Assembly (NCBI GenBank): GCA_963780675.1 | Contig: CAWACR010000010.1 | Coordinates: 310,001-374,000, forward strand | Length of the DNA stretch: 64,000 bases | DNA from: JAHECE01 sp963780675 | Lineage (GTDB): Bacteria; Actinomycetota; Actinomycetes; Actinomycetales; JAHECE01 | Direction: 5' to 3' | Part shown: positions 33,308-41,696 of the stretch, piece by piece | How the letters are laid out: the number at the start of each line of letters is the position of its first letter | Numbering within the stretch: the first letter of the stretch is position 1 | The notes under the pieces: generated by a model | What the model was told of the DNA's origin: nothing | Database searches by the model: none | The model's input: only the letters and a program-made list of their open reading frames with translations | Position numbers and translations under genes: made by a program

Positions 33308-36300
33308 CTCCACCGCTGCCTGTCCGCTGGGACGTGGCTGGTTTCTTCATCATCCGAACTCCCTACCTCCCGATCGAGGACCTTCTCGCCCTGAGTCACG
33401 AACTCGAGGCATCGGGCGGCTGCGCTGACGGACTCGCCGCCGATCGAGACCGCAGGCGGGTGACCGACCGCCTTGTCGAGATCTCGAGGCGACCTGATGT
33501 CCGGGAGGCGCTCCGGCTCGCCTCGCCGACCCTGGACCACAAGCTCGACACGTGGCAGGACGACCCGGTCGGGCACGCGGCGGACAAGGTCACGCGGAGC
33601 GTGCTGCGCTACGTCACCCGGATGACAAGCCGAGCAACCCCCTTCGGGCTGTTCGCCGGCTGGTCGATGGGCACGACGGGAGGGGCGACGACCCGTCTCG
33701 ACCTCCAGCCTCGTGGTCGGTACCGCCGCAAAACCGGCATCGACTGCGAGTACCTGAACGAGATCGGTCGCGCACTCGAGCGGGAACCCGCCGTCCGTGA
33801 ACGGATGACCCTCACGCCGAACTCCACGCTCCACGAAGCCGCGGGCCGTGTGCGCTACGTGGAGTCGAGTGGAACAGCTCATCACCTCGTCGTCGCGGAA
33901 CCCGAGCCTGTCCTCAGCCGCGTGCTGGAAGGCGCAGCAGAAGGCCGGCGTCGCGCGGAGCTAGCCGAGGTGGTCCGCCAGACGGACGACACCATCGCCC
34001 AGGAGGACGCGCTCGCGTTCGTTGACGAACTCATCGACCAGCAGGTGCTGGTCAGCAACCTTGCCCTGACCATGACCGGCGGCGATCCGCTCGACGGGAT
34101 GATCCACGAGGTCGAAGGCATGGGTGCCGACGCTGTGGCGGCCACCCTCCGGAAGGCGCAACGCATCCTCACCGAGGTGGACGCGGAACCCCCCGGTGTC
34201 CATCCGGGCTGGGCAGGCGAGTTGGCCGCCGTGCTGACGGGACTCTCGAACGCCCCCGACCCGAGACACCTGCTTCGCACGGATCTCGTCAAGCCGGCCG
34301 ACGTGAGCCTGGGCTCCGTCATCGTCGGCGACCTGGTGCAGGGTATGGACCTGCTGCGAAGGATCGGCGGGACGCCGGCGGCAGACCACCTGCGCGACTT
34401 CCGCTCGGCGTTCCTCGACCGCTACGGCGACCGCGCAGTCCCCTTGTGCGAGGTACTGGACGAGGAGTGCGGGCTGGGCTTCCCCCCCGGGAGAGGCACA
34501 CTCGGCGGCTTCGCACGAGCAGCCCCGGTGTTCGACGGGCTGACCGTCGGGCGGCCAGAGGCCGGAACGGCTGCGCCATTCGGCCGACGGGACGAGGTCC
34601 TTTCCCGGCTGCTCTGGCACGCCGCTCGGGATGCAGCCTCGGAGATCGAACTCGGACCTTCCGAGATAGCCGAACTTGAGGCTGCGCAGGGCGAGGCACC
34701 CGAACTCGCCGACGCCGTCGCAGTCATGGCCACCGTGATCGCAGGAACCCCTGAGGACGTGGCCGCCGGCCGGTACCGCCTTCATCTCGCGGGCGTCTCC
34801 GGCCCGTCCGGCGCCAACCTCCTCGGCAGGTTCGGCGCCGACGACGACGGTCTGACCGAGCACGTGCGGGCCTACCTCCAGGGCGAGGAGGCGCTGCACC
34901 CCGACGCGGTCTTCGCCGAGGTCGTCCATCTGCCGAACCCGCGGTCCGGCAACGTCGTCGCCCGGCCGCTTCTGCGCGGGTACGAGATCCCCTACCTCGC
35001 CCGGTCGGGGGCGCCTCGAGAGAGGCAGATACCCGTGAACGATCTGAGTGTCTCGGTCGTGCAGGGGCGGCTGGTGCTCACGTCCACGAGGTTGGGGCGT
35101 GAGATCGTCGCCCGCCTCACGTGCGCACACGACTACCGGGGGCCCCGGAACCTCGCGCTGTACCGGTTCCTCGGCGCGCTGCAGAACCAGGACACAGCGG
35201 CGGCCCTCACGTTCAAGCCCGGCGCTCTCGCCGGGATTCCCCACCTCCCGAGGATCACATCAGGACGACTGATCCTCAGCCGAGCCCGGTGGAACCTGAC
35301 TCCGGCGGAACTTCGTCCCCTCCTCACCGTCGCTGACAGCGGACGGCTCGACGCGGCACACGCGCTGCGGGCCGGCCGCTCGTTGCCTCGGTGGGTTGCC
35401 CTCGTCGACGGCGGCAGTCTCCTTCCGGTCGACCTCGAGAACGCGCTGTTCGTCGACGTCGCGGCCGGGCTGCTGAGGCGGCGACCCGGCGGCGCGACGT
35501 TCGTCGAGCTCTTCCATGGCCACGACGAGCTGCCGGCGAAGGCGCCGGAGGGCCGCTTCACGCACGAACTCGTGGTCCCTTTCTTGCGGGCCGCGCCGCA
35601 GACGGTGCGCCGCGTCCCCCACGCGGCGACGCTCGCTCCGTCGAGACAGGAGGCACGACGGTTTGCACCTGGCTCGGAGTGGCTCTACGCGAAGCTCTAC
35701 ACGGGCTCGTTGGGTGACGACGTCGTCCTCCGCGAAGTCGTCCGGCCGACGGTGGCGTACGCGCTCGGGACGGCAGGTGCGGACCGGTGGTTCTTCGTTC
35801 GATATGGCGACCCGGACTGGCACATCCGCCTCAGAATCCACGGCGACAGCGCGAAACTTGTCTCCGACGTGCTTCCGGCTCTCCTGACGAACGCTTCGAG
35901 CCACCTTGCGAGCGGCAGGATCTGGCGCGTCCAGGTGGACACGTACGAACGCGAGCTGAACCGGTACGGCGGCCCGGACGGGATCCGTCTGGCCGAACGC
36001 GTCTTCCACGCCGACAGCGAGGCAACGCTGGATCTCCTCACCCGTTCGCACGGCGACTCCGGATCCGGGGAGCGGTGGCGCCTCGCCCTCGTCGGCGCCG
36101 ACCACCTCATGGCCGACGCCGGGATGGATCTGGCCGCCCGTTACGCGCTGGCTCGCGCCGCGCGCGAGAGTTACCGCACCGAGTTCGAGGGCGACGGAGC
36201 TCTCGGTCGTCGTCTCGGAGCGACCTACCGGAAGGAGCGCTCAGAACTCGAACGGCTCCTCGATTCTGCGACGAGCGTGGATCCTGCGTTCGCCATGCGC

Positions 36301-36495
36301 GGTGCCGCGGTGCGACCGATCTTCGCCGAGCTGCGAGCCTGCGTCGACGGCGAGCGGTTCGGCTCGATCGTCGGCAGCTTCCTCCACATGCAGGCGAATC
36401 GTCTCCTGGGAAGCGACGCGCGGCGCCAGGAGCTGGTCGTCTACGACTTCCTCACCCGGATCTACGAATCCCGGCTGGCCCGCGGGAGAACCTGA
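33304..36495 (+). CDS. Full-length lanthipeptide dehydratase (LanB)
   Basis: A 1063-residue class I dehydratase, which uses glutamyl-tRNA to glutamylate Ser/Thr and then eliminates glutamate to give dehydroamino acids. The N-terminal glutamylation domain has SRATPFGLFAGW (109-120) and the following RRKTGIDCEYL. The C-terminal elimination (thiopep_ocin/SpaB_C) domain begins near residue 790 with EWLYAKLYTGS, then FVRYGDPDWHIRLRIHG and ELNRYGGPDG. Length is normal for a fused LanB, so both half-reactions should be present. Coupled to the dioxygenase gene by ATGA. No LanC, LanP or LanT lies beside it, and the gene ends at a recombination scar. Confidence 0.93.
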   Translation: MTPPLPVRWDVAGFFIIRTPYLPIEDLLALSHELEASGGCADGLAADRDRRRVTDRLVEISRRPDVREALRLASPTLDHKLDTWQDDPVGHAADKVTRSVLRYVTRMTSRATPFGLFAGWSMGTTGGATTRLDLQPRGRYRRKTGIDCEYLNEIGRALEREPAVRERMTLTPNSTLHEAAGRVRYVESSGTAHHLVVAEPEPVLSRVLEGAAEGRRRAELAEVVRQTDDTIAQEDALAFVDELIDQQVLVSNLALTMTGGDPLDGMIHEVEGMGADAVAATLRKAQRILTEVDAEPPGVHPGWAGELAAVLTGLSNAPDPRHLLRTDLVKPADVSLGSVIVGDLVQGMDLLRRIGGTPAADHLRDFRSAFLDRYGDRAVPLCEVLDEECGLGFPPGRGTLGGFARAAPVFDGLTVGRPEAGTAAPFGRRDEVLSRLLWHAARDAASEIELGPSEIAELEAAQGEAPELADAVAVMATVIAGTPEDVAAGRYRLHLAGVSGPSGANLLGRFGADDDGLTEHVRAYLQGEEALHPDAVFAEVVHLPNPRSGNVVARPLLRGYEIPYLARSGAPRERQIPVNDLSVSVVQGRLVLTSTRLGREIVARLTCAHDYRGPRNLALYRFLGALQNQDTAAALTFKPGALAGIPHLPRITSGRLILSRARWNLTPAELRPLLTVADSGRLDAAHALRAGRSLPRWVALVDGGSLLPVDLENALFVDVAAGLLRRRPGGATFVELFHGHDELPAKAPEGRFTHELVVPFLRAAPQTVRRVPHAATLAPSRQEARRFAPGSEWLYAKLYTGSLGDDVVLREVVRPTVAYALGTAGADRWFFVRYGDPDWHIRLRIHGDSAKLVSDVLPALLTNASSHLASGRIWRVQVDTYERELNRYGGPDGIRLAERVFHADSEATLDLLTRSHGDSGSGERWRLALVGADHLMADAGMDLAARYALARAARESYRTEFEGDGALGRRLGATYRKERSELERLLDSATSVDPAFAMRGAAVRPIFAELRACVDGERFGSIVGSFLHMQANRLLGSDARRQELVVYDFLTRIYESRLARGRT

Positions 36496-36499
36496 ACCC

Positions 36500-36690
36500 A
36501 CGTGGCCGTGGGCGGGCGCCGTCGACGGACCCAGGTCGGAGACGAGGACTGGCAGCGAGGGCGGGTACACGTCGTTCGTGACGGCACCGAGCACGGCAAT
36601 CAACCCCCTCAGCCCAACGAAACGAGTGCTCGGCCGGGAGGTGGACGCGGCGTCGGCGCTTACCGCCACGGCGGGTTGCCCTGCCCTCAT
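36500..36690 (-). pseudogene. MFS (Bcr/CflA-type) transporter, N-terminal fragment
   Basis: From the ATG at 36690 the frame reads a short lead, then FVGLRGLIAVLGAVTNDVY and PSLPVLVSDLGPSTA. This is the first membrane helix and periplasmic loop of Bcr/CflA drug-efflux proteins. Recognisable sequence ends by about residue 60 (36511), and the lanB stop codon is at 36493-36495, so the rest of the transporter is missing. Confidence 0.65.
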
Positions 36691-36719
36691 GGTCGCTACC
36701 GCGAGGGCACGACGTCGAA

Positions 36720-37055
36720 TCGATTGGACGAAGTCGAGGTCGAGCGCGGCGACGGCGTCGGCCAGGTGATGCGGCTTGGTCGCGCCGACGATCGGCGCGG
36801 TCACGACGGGGTTCCTCAGCACCCACGCCGGTGCCACCTGCGCCATCGGCACACGACGCGCCGAGGTAGCGGGCCTTGCCGGCCTTCACGACGTCGTGCA
36901 ACGCCTCCATGGTTTCCTCGACCGGCGTCTGGGTGTCGAAGCGGTGGATCTGCAGCAGGTCGACGTCGTCGGTGCCCAGGCGCGTGAGCGATGCGTCGGG
37001 CTGCTCGAGGATCGCCTTGCGGGACAGGCCGCTTCCTCCGGCGCCCTCCCTCGTC
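36720..37055 (-). pseudogene. Aldo/keto reductase, deleted fragments
   Basis: Two pieces of one aldo/keto reductase are present. GLSRKAILEQPDASLTRLG, DDVDLLQIHRFDTQTPVEET and VVKAGKARYLGAS come from the front-middle; PMAQVAPAWVLRNPVV and TAPIVGATKPHHLADAVAAL from the C terminus. The roughly 140 residues between them are gone and the frame changes at about 36860. The N terminus, with the catalytic Asp/Tyr, is cut at the junction with the HAD fragment. Confidence 0.75.
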
Positions 37056-37448
37056 GTGGACCAGGACCTCATCCGCCCGGACATCAAGAAGGTCGCCTTC
37101 TTCGGCGCGGACGTCCCGATCACGGTGATCACGGACGAGTTCGCCGGCGAACTCGTCGTCCTTCCCGCCAGCGTGCCGATCTTCGGGCCGAACAGCGGTG
37201 AGATGTCCATCCCAGGCGTCCACAAGGCCGCCGCCATCGAGTTCCTCCTCGAACACGTGGGTATCGCCCGAGAGGACACCGTGGCCTTCGGCGACGGCCT
37301 GAACGACGTCGAGATGATCGAGTTCGTGCGGATCGGCGTCGCGATGGCCGACGCCCACCCCGACGTCAAAGCCCTCGCCGACGCGACCACGGCAGGCCCC
37401 GACGACGACGGCATCCACACCAGCTTCACCACGATGGGACTCATCTGA
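37048..37448 (+). pseudogene. HAD-IIB (Cof-type) phosphatase, C-terminal half
   Basis: The C-terminal half of a Cof-like sugar or nucleotide phosphatase: FAGELVVLPASVPIFGPNSG, GEMSIPGVHKAAAIEFLLEH and the motif-IV block AFGDGLNDVEMIEFV, ending in GIHTSFTTMGLI. The DxD nucleophile half is absent. Upstream of about 37048 the DNA reads as the opposite-strand aldo/keto reductase instead. Confidence 0.75.
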
Positions 37449-37520
37449 CCCGGATCCGCGAATAGGGCGGGTTCGTGTCTGATGTCACCCGCCTGCACCG
37501 TCCTCAGGATCAGGTCCTGG

Positions 37521-38240
37521 TCAGGCGGGCTTGCGAGTCGGGCTCGGGGAGTAACCCTGCGCGGCGAGCCATGACCGGGCGCGGCCGCGGCGTCGGTCGT
37601 CACTGAACGCGTACCACCGGTCGGCAGCGTCAGGGACGCTGGAGAGGACCCCCTTGAAGCGGCGGAACGCGCCGCGGCCGCTGATCGCGACGGCCAGGCG
37701 GTCGGCGAAGCCGGGGTCGTCGACGGTGTCGATGAAGAGTTCCATGTCGCGGTACCCGTCCCGTGAACCCTGAGGGTCGACCCACAACCAGTGCGCGGCG
37801 TCGTCGTCATCCTCGCCGTCGCCGTCGCCGTCGCCGTCGACGACGTCATCGAAGACGAATTGGGGCCACACCTCTCCGGAGCGCAGGTCGATCCGGCCTC
37901 CACCAAGGGACGGGTCACCCTCCAGGACCGCGGCCAACTCCTCCAGGTCCACCGGCACCGGCCGGAGCATCGGCGCCGGGCCGGCCCGGAGGCGGGTGGC
38001 CAACGCGGCGACCAGCTCGACGTCCCCTTCCCAGTCGCGCTCCCCCAAGGCCGCGATGCACCGCCAGGCCAGCGCCTCCGCGCCGGTCACGCTGCCGATG
38101 ACGGCAACCAGGACGCCGTCGCCCACCAGTTGCAGCGAGTCGTCCGGCCACGGGCTCCCCGTCAGCAGCTCCACCACGGCAGGCCCGTCGCCTCGGACGA
38201 CGGCACCTCGCACCTGGGCGCGGAAGTCGTCGAGCATCAC
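37521..38240 (-). CDS. UPF0158 family protein
   Basis: A 239-residue protein whose C-terminal 140 residues match UPF0158: VDLEELAAVLEGDPSLGGG, DLRSGEVWP, WLWVDPQGSRDGYRDMELFI, DRLAVAISGRGAFRRFKGVL and DRWYAFSDDRRRGRARSWL. An acidic run (DGDGDGDGEDDDD), coded by a GTCGCC microsatellite, is inserted before the WLWV block. Family function unknown. ATG start at 38240. Confidence 0.82.
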   Translation of the reverse strand: MMLDDFRAQVRGAVVRGDGPAVVELLTGSPWPDDSLQLVGDGVLVAVIGSVTGAEALAWRCIAALGERDWEGDVELVAALATRLRAGPAPMLRPVPVDLEELAAVLEGDPSLGGGRIDLRSGEVWPQFVFDDVVDGDGDGDGEDDDDAAHWLWVDPQGSRDGYRDMELFIDTVDDPGFADRLAVAISGRGAFRRFKGVLSSVPDAADRWYAFSDDRRRGRARSWLAAQGYSPSPTRKPA

Positions 38241-38261
38241 CGCGCCATTGTGCTCCGGTCG

Positions 38262-38367
38262 TGTGTTCGCGCACGTCGCCGACGTCTACCGCGCCCAGTA
38301 CCCCGCCGACCCCGACCTCCTCGAGCTGTCGCTGCGGCCGTCCACCGTCCGCTGCGGACCCCGCTGA
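38262..38367 (+). pseudogene. Short C-terminal protein remnant
   Basis: About 34 residues (FAHVADVYRAQYPADPDL, then a basic end RCGPR) read like the natural end of a small enzyme but have no start, and directly abut the UPF0158 gene on the other strand. Family not recognised. Listed because this stretch holds several other gene ends. Confidence 0.25.
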
Positions 38368-38435
38368 CAGTGCCGACTGCCGGGGGGCAGCGGCAACGAC
38401 GCCGCTCCCGCTGCCCAGCAATCGCCCCCAGCCAG

Positions 38436-38810
38436 CTACGCGGTGGGCGTCGGCTCCGAACGGACCCTCAAGCACGCCGAATCTCCCGACACTTCACACC
38501 CGCGGCACGACGAAGACGTCTCCAGCCCCGGCAGCTCGATTCCGTGCTCTGCCGCGAACGTCATCATGTTCGGCATCATCACTTCGGCCTGCTGCTTCGC
38601 CTCCTCGATGGGGGTGAAGGCCACATACTCGCCTCCGGCGAACACGATGGGCGTGTGCCCGGGCTCGATGACGAACGCGTCACCGGCCTCGAAGATCTCC
38701 TCGACCCCGTCGCCGCTCCGGACGCCGACCTTCCCTTGAAGCACGTAGCCCACGCGGCTCGCCTGGCACTGGTCATTCGGCGCACCCTTGAAGAACGGCG
38801 CCTGGTCCAT
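38436..38810 (-). CDS. Cupin domain protein, short N terminus
   Basis: A 124-residue cupin: GYVLQGKVGVRSGDGVEEIF, EAGDAFVIEPGHTP and EYVAFTPIEEAKQQ. Related cupins carry some 50 residues before the MDQAPFFKG point, and in-frame sequence upstream (SALETSLTD) hints at a lost front part, so it may be truncated. The C-terminal tail is cysteine-rich (SSCRGCEVSGDSAC). It shares the AGDxFVxEPGH block with the cupin at 29936-30298. Confidence 0.65.
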   Translation of the reverse strand: MDQAPFFKGAPNDQCQASRVGYVLQGKVGVRSGDGVEEIFEAGDAFVIEPGHTPIVFAGGEYVAFTPIEEAKQQAEVMMPNMMTFAAEHGIELPGLETSSSCRGCEVSGDSACLRVRSEPTPTA

Positions 38811-38940
38811 GTCCGTGAGGCTGGTCTCAAGTGCGGACGGCCGGGGTGGCCACGCCGACGACGGCCTCCCGGCACTGCCTCGTTCAAAGTCGGCGGTGGC
38901 GGGTCGGCCAGGTCGGGGCTCCGTGGCCCGGAGTGCGCTC

Positions 38941-40323
38941 CTACGTCATTCCGGCAAGTTCGGCCATCCGGGACATGCCGGGCCCCCTGTGCGTGCGGAG
39001 GCGTTGCATCGCGTCAGCCAGCTGAGGGGAGTCGGTCCTGTCCGGGGGGATGCGGGCGGGGTTGAGCGGGACGGTGTTGGCCCACGATGCGATGTCGGGA
39101 TGAGACATGAACGACGCCGACGCCCGATGGCCCAGCACCTGCATCCGCGCCCAGTCGGTGGGCGTCTCGGAGTACGGCGTGGGTGGGCACAGCCTGTTCT
39201 TGTCCTCGTCGTCGTCGATCGTGGCCTCGACATATCCCGCCAGCGCCGCGCCGAAGCAGGGGAAGCCGGCCCGGATCGGCTGAAGCGTGATCGCCTCCTG
39301 GCCCCAGATCGGCACCAGCGGCCGGTACCGCAGCCCCGGCGCGGCGCAGTGCACGACCACAGCGTCTTTCGCGATGCCTACCTCCCCCTGGGCGAGCACC
39401 AGCCTGGTCGGCTCCACGCGCCGGAGGTGCCCGAGCCGGACCACGTCATCGATCGTGCGCAGCCGATCCAGCTCCCACTGGGCAAGCGTCGGAGCCTTCG
39501 CCATGGTGGGAGTGACGGATGGGTCGATACGCAGCATCACACCGGCGTCCTCCAGGCGGAAGAACAGGTCGTCCGGGGACTCAGCGCGGGCCGCAGCCTC
39601 CACGGAGTCGGCCACCATCCCCAGAAAGACAGCGGGGTCGGGCTGGACGACCGCACGGTTGAGCATCCACGGATCGCGGGGACGCACCCAGCAGATCGCG
39701 CCGGGATCCACGCCGTTGTGCAGCAACCAGATGCAGGCATCGGTCGCCGTCTTGCCCGAGCCGACGATGACGTACTGCGACGGCGCCTCACCAAGCCTGA
39801 CGAGGTCGTTCACGGGAATCACGCGCACGCCCTCAGCAACCTCGAACGGGGCTGGGCTCTGCGCCGGGATCTGTGGGGACAGGTAGCGGGCGTCCACGAT
39901 GCGCTTCCTGACGCTCACCTCATAGCGGCGCCCGGACACCCGCGACACGAACCCGCCACCACCGACGTAGTCGCAGCTCGTGTACAAGGCCACCTTGCCA
40001 GGGCCGATCATCCGGTCGCGCAGCACCTTCCCGTAGTAGGCGCAGACCTCGGACGCGGTGGCTCGTTCCTGCAGTCCGGCTTCCGGCCCGTCCTGCTGGA
40101 TGCGCCCCTCGCCGAGCAGCGTCGACGCCACGCCATAGAACATCGACGCCTGGTGAAGCCGAACAAAGGGGTAGGCGTCCAGCCAGTGTCCCCCGACCGC
40201 GTACCGACGGTCGACCATGACGACGCTGACATCTGCGTGGTCGATCAGCGCGTCTGTGAACGCCATCCCCGCGGCGCCAGCGCCGATGACCAGGTAGTCC
40301 GCATCCAAGACGGTCGCCACCAC
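38941..40323 (-). CDS. FAD-dependent oxidoreductase (flavin monooxygenase-like)
   Basis: A 460-residue two-dinucleotide-domain flavoprotein. The FAD site is DYLVIGAGAAGMAFTDALI, followed by the second acidic residue in VVMVDRRYAVGGHW. The NAD(P) site is SQYVIVGSGKTATDACIWLL. It fits flavin-containing monooxygenases and related hydroxylases; no substrate can be named. The GTG at 40323 is preferred since further upstream the frame loses sense. It lies between the short cupin and a gene fragment near tRNA-Lys. Confidence 0.82.
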   Translation of the reverse strand: MVATVLDADYLVIGAGAAGMAFTDALIDHADVSVVMVDRRYAVGGHWLDAYPFVRLHQASMFYGVASTLLGEGRIQQDGPEAGLQERATASEVCAYYGKVLRDRMIGPGKVALYTSCDYVGGGGFVSRVSGRRYEVSVRKRIVDARYLSPQIPAQSPAPFEVAEGVRVIPVNDLVRLGEAPSQYVIVGSGKTATDACIWLLHNGVDPGAICWVRPRDPWMLNRAVVQPDPAVFLGMVADSVEAAARAESPDDLFFRLEDAGVMLRIDPSVTPTMAKAPTLAQWELDRLRTIDDVVRLGHLRRVEPTRLVLAQGEVGIAKDAVVVHCAAPGLRYRPLVPIWGQEAITLQPIRAGFPCFGAALAGYVEATIDDDEDKNRLCPPTPYSETPTDWARMQVLGHRASASFMSHPDIASWANTVPLNPARIPPDRTDSPQLADAMQRLRTHRGPGMSRMAELAGMT

Positions 40324-40568
40324 GGCCCCATCGTCACCCCGGGCCGGCGAGAAGGTCAACGGCTCACGCAGAAGGACGCGGCTGGAGCCCGCCCCGGCTG
40401 GCCGGACACCAGCTCGGACCCAGGAGTCGGCACGGCCTGGGTGACCACCACACACGGACGGTCAGACGGCGGAGTCGGAGGCGCCGGTCACGCCGTCGTG
40501 CGGGTCGGGCACCCCTGCGGTACCAACCCGTCCGATGCCCTCGGGCCGACGCGCACGCGCCGCGTGCG

Positions 40569-40733
40569 GTCGTCGGACGGATCAAGCGCCCGTACCTCGA
40601 GTTCCTCGTTGTCGAAAACGGCGAGTTCGACGGCGAGCAGCGAGTGTTCCAGGACGTCAACGGCCACCGCCGCTGGGCGCTCGAGAGGCTCGACGGCGGC
40701 CCCTGGCGCATCGTCTCCCTACAGAGCCTGTAG
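40569..40733 (+). pseudogene. C-terminal fragment of an unknown protein
   Basis: The frame ending at the TAG 40731-40733 reads as a sensible protein end: RIKRPYLEFLVVENGEFDGE, QRVFQDVNGHRRWALERLDG, GPWRIVSLQSL. No start codon with a ribosome binding site is found upstream and the preceding residues lose sense, so only the tail remains. Family not recognised. Confidence 0.4.
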
Positions 40734-40739
40734 GGAGAC
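40713..40739. terminator. Hairpin overlapping the fragment's stop codon
   Basis: GTCTCCCTACAG (40713-40724), loop AGC, CTGTAGGGAGAC (40728-40739): a perfect 12-bp stem with a three-base loop. The TAG stop of the fragment lies inside the right arm. Confidence 0.7.
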
Positions 40740-40846
40740 GCTTCCAGCGCTGCAGGTGCGTCGCGGCACCCCCGGGACGCGCGGGCCCCGCGGACTCCGC
40801 TCCAAAGACTCCGCACGATGCGGGCTGGACGGTCCCACTAGAAGTA

Positions 40847-40875
40847 CAGGTCACAGCCCGTAGGGCTGTGACCTG
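40847..40875 (-). terminator. Terminator after tRNA-Lys
   Basis: CAGGTCACAGCCC and GGGCTGTGACCTG form a perfect 13-bp stem with loop GTA. On the minus strand it follows the tRNA-Lys 3' end by eight bases and is followed by a T-containing stretch (TACTTCT). Confidence 0.8.
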
Positions 40876-40883
40876 GGAAAACG

Positions 40884-40959
<76 letters not shown>

Positions 40960-41038
40960 GCGGTGCAGAACGATAGCAGCGTCGCGGCGGAAGGTCGAAC
41001 CGGCCGCCCGCCGAGCCGGATGGCGCCGACGGCAGCGC

Positions 41039-41395
41039 CTACAGGTACAGCCCGGTGCCCTCGCCCGGCACCTCCGGCGCCGCGACGGCGTGGAGGTCCT
41101 TCTCCCGCAGGAGGATGTAGGTGGTCGCGGCGACCTCCACCTCGGCCCGCTCCTCCGGGTCGAAGAGCACGCGATCGCCCACGGTGACGTGCCGCACCTG
41201 CTGCCCGACGGCGACCACCTCGGCCCACGCGAGCCGCTTGCCCACCGTGGCGGTCGCGGGGATGAGGATGCCGGAGCTCGAGCGCCGCTCCCCCGCCTCG
41301 GCGTCGACCTGCACGAGGAGCCGGTCGCTGAGCATGCGGATCGCGAGGGGCTGGGCGGGGCGCGTGGCCCCCGCGGGCTTGGCGTTCGAGGTCAC
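41039..41395 (-). CDS. GroES-like co-chaperonin
   Basis: A 118-residue protein with the Cpn10 fold: IRMLSDRLLVQVDAE, the mobile-loop region SSSGILIPATATVGK, AWAEVVAVGQQ, VTVGDRVLFDPEE and TTYILLREKDLHAV. It is longer than classical GroES (about 97) by an N-terminal and a C-terminal tail, and no groEL is near, so it may be a second, specialised co-chaperone. Confidence 0.82.
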   Translation of the reverse strand: MTSNAKPAGATRPAQPLAIRMLSDRLLVQVDAEAGERRSSSGILIPATATVGKRLAWAEVVAVGQQVRHVTVGDRVLFDPEERAEVEVAATTYILLREKDLHAVAAPEVPGEGTGLYL

Positions 41396-41491
41396 CGCCC
41401 GACGCTACCGCGGCCGTGGCGCCCGACGAAGACCTGCCCCTCCCCGCGCCCCCACCAGACGGCGAACACCTGGGCAGGTCGCAAACTCCGG

Positions 41492-41547
41492 ATGTTCGCG
41501 ACCTGGCGAGATGTGCGCGACCTGGCGAGCTGTTCGCGACCTGGCGG
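41492..41547. repeat. 19-base tandem repeat, three units
   Basis: Units at 41492-41510, 41511-41529 and 41530-41547 share TGTTCGCGACCTGGCGAG with one or two changes. A near-complement (GGCAGGTCGCAAAC) lies just upstream at about 41474-41487, so the array can also fold. It fills the 300-base gap between the GroES-like gene and bcp. Confidence 0.75.
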
Positions 41548-41696
41548 CGGATCGACCCGGCCGCCGGATGGTGGGGGACGCCGAGGCGGCCCGACGGCGC
41601 GGTATGCCTACGCTTGGGCCGGAACCACCCGAACGGCGCCCGAACCTGCCCGGCTCGGCGCCCGGCCCCACCCGCGCCCCACCCGAGGGAGACCCC

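Noticed and set aside
37053..37448. Stand-alone functional HAD phosphatase
   Set aside because: The nucleophile DxD half is missing and the upstream sequence is the opposite-strand reductase fragment.
38436..40323. Short cupin and flavin monooxygenase as RiPP tailoring genes
   Set aside because: They are on the other strand, separated from lanB by the scar region and UPF0158, with no coupling to the operon.
38788..40863. A 691-codon open frame on the plus strand
   Set aside because: Antisense to the flavin monooxygenase, which has clear FAD and NAD(P) loops on the other strand.
41492..41547. CRISPR array
   Set aside because: The three units are directly adjacent with no spacers, and no cas gene is present.
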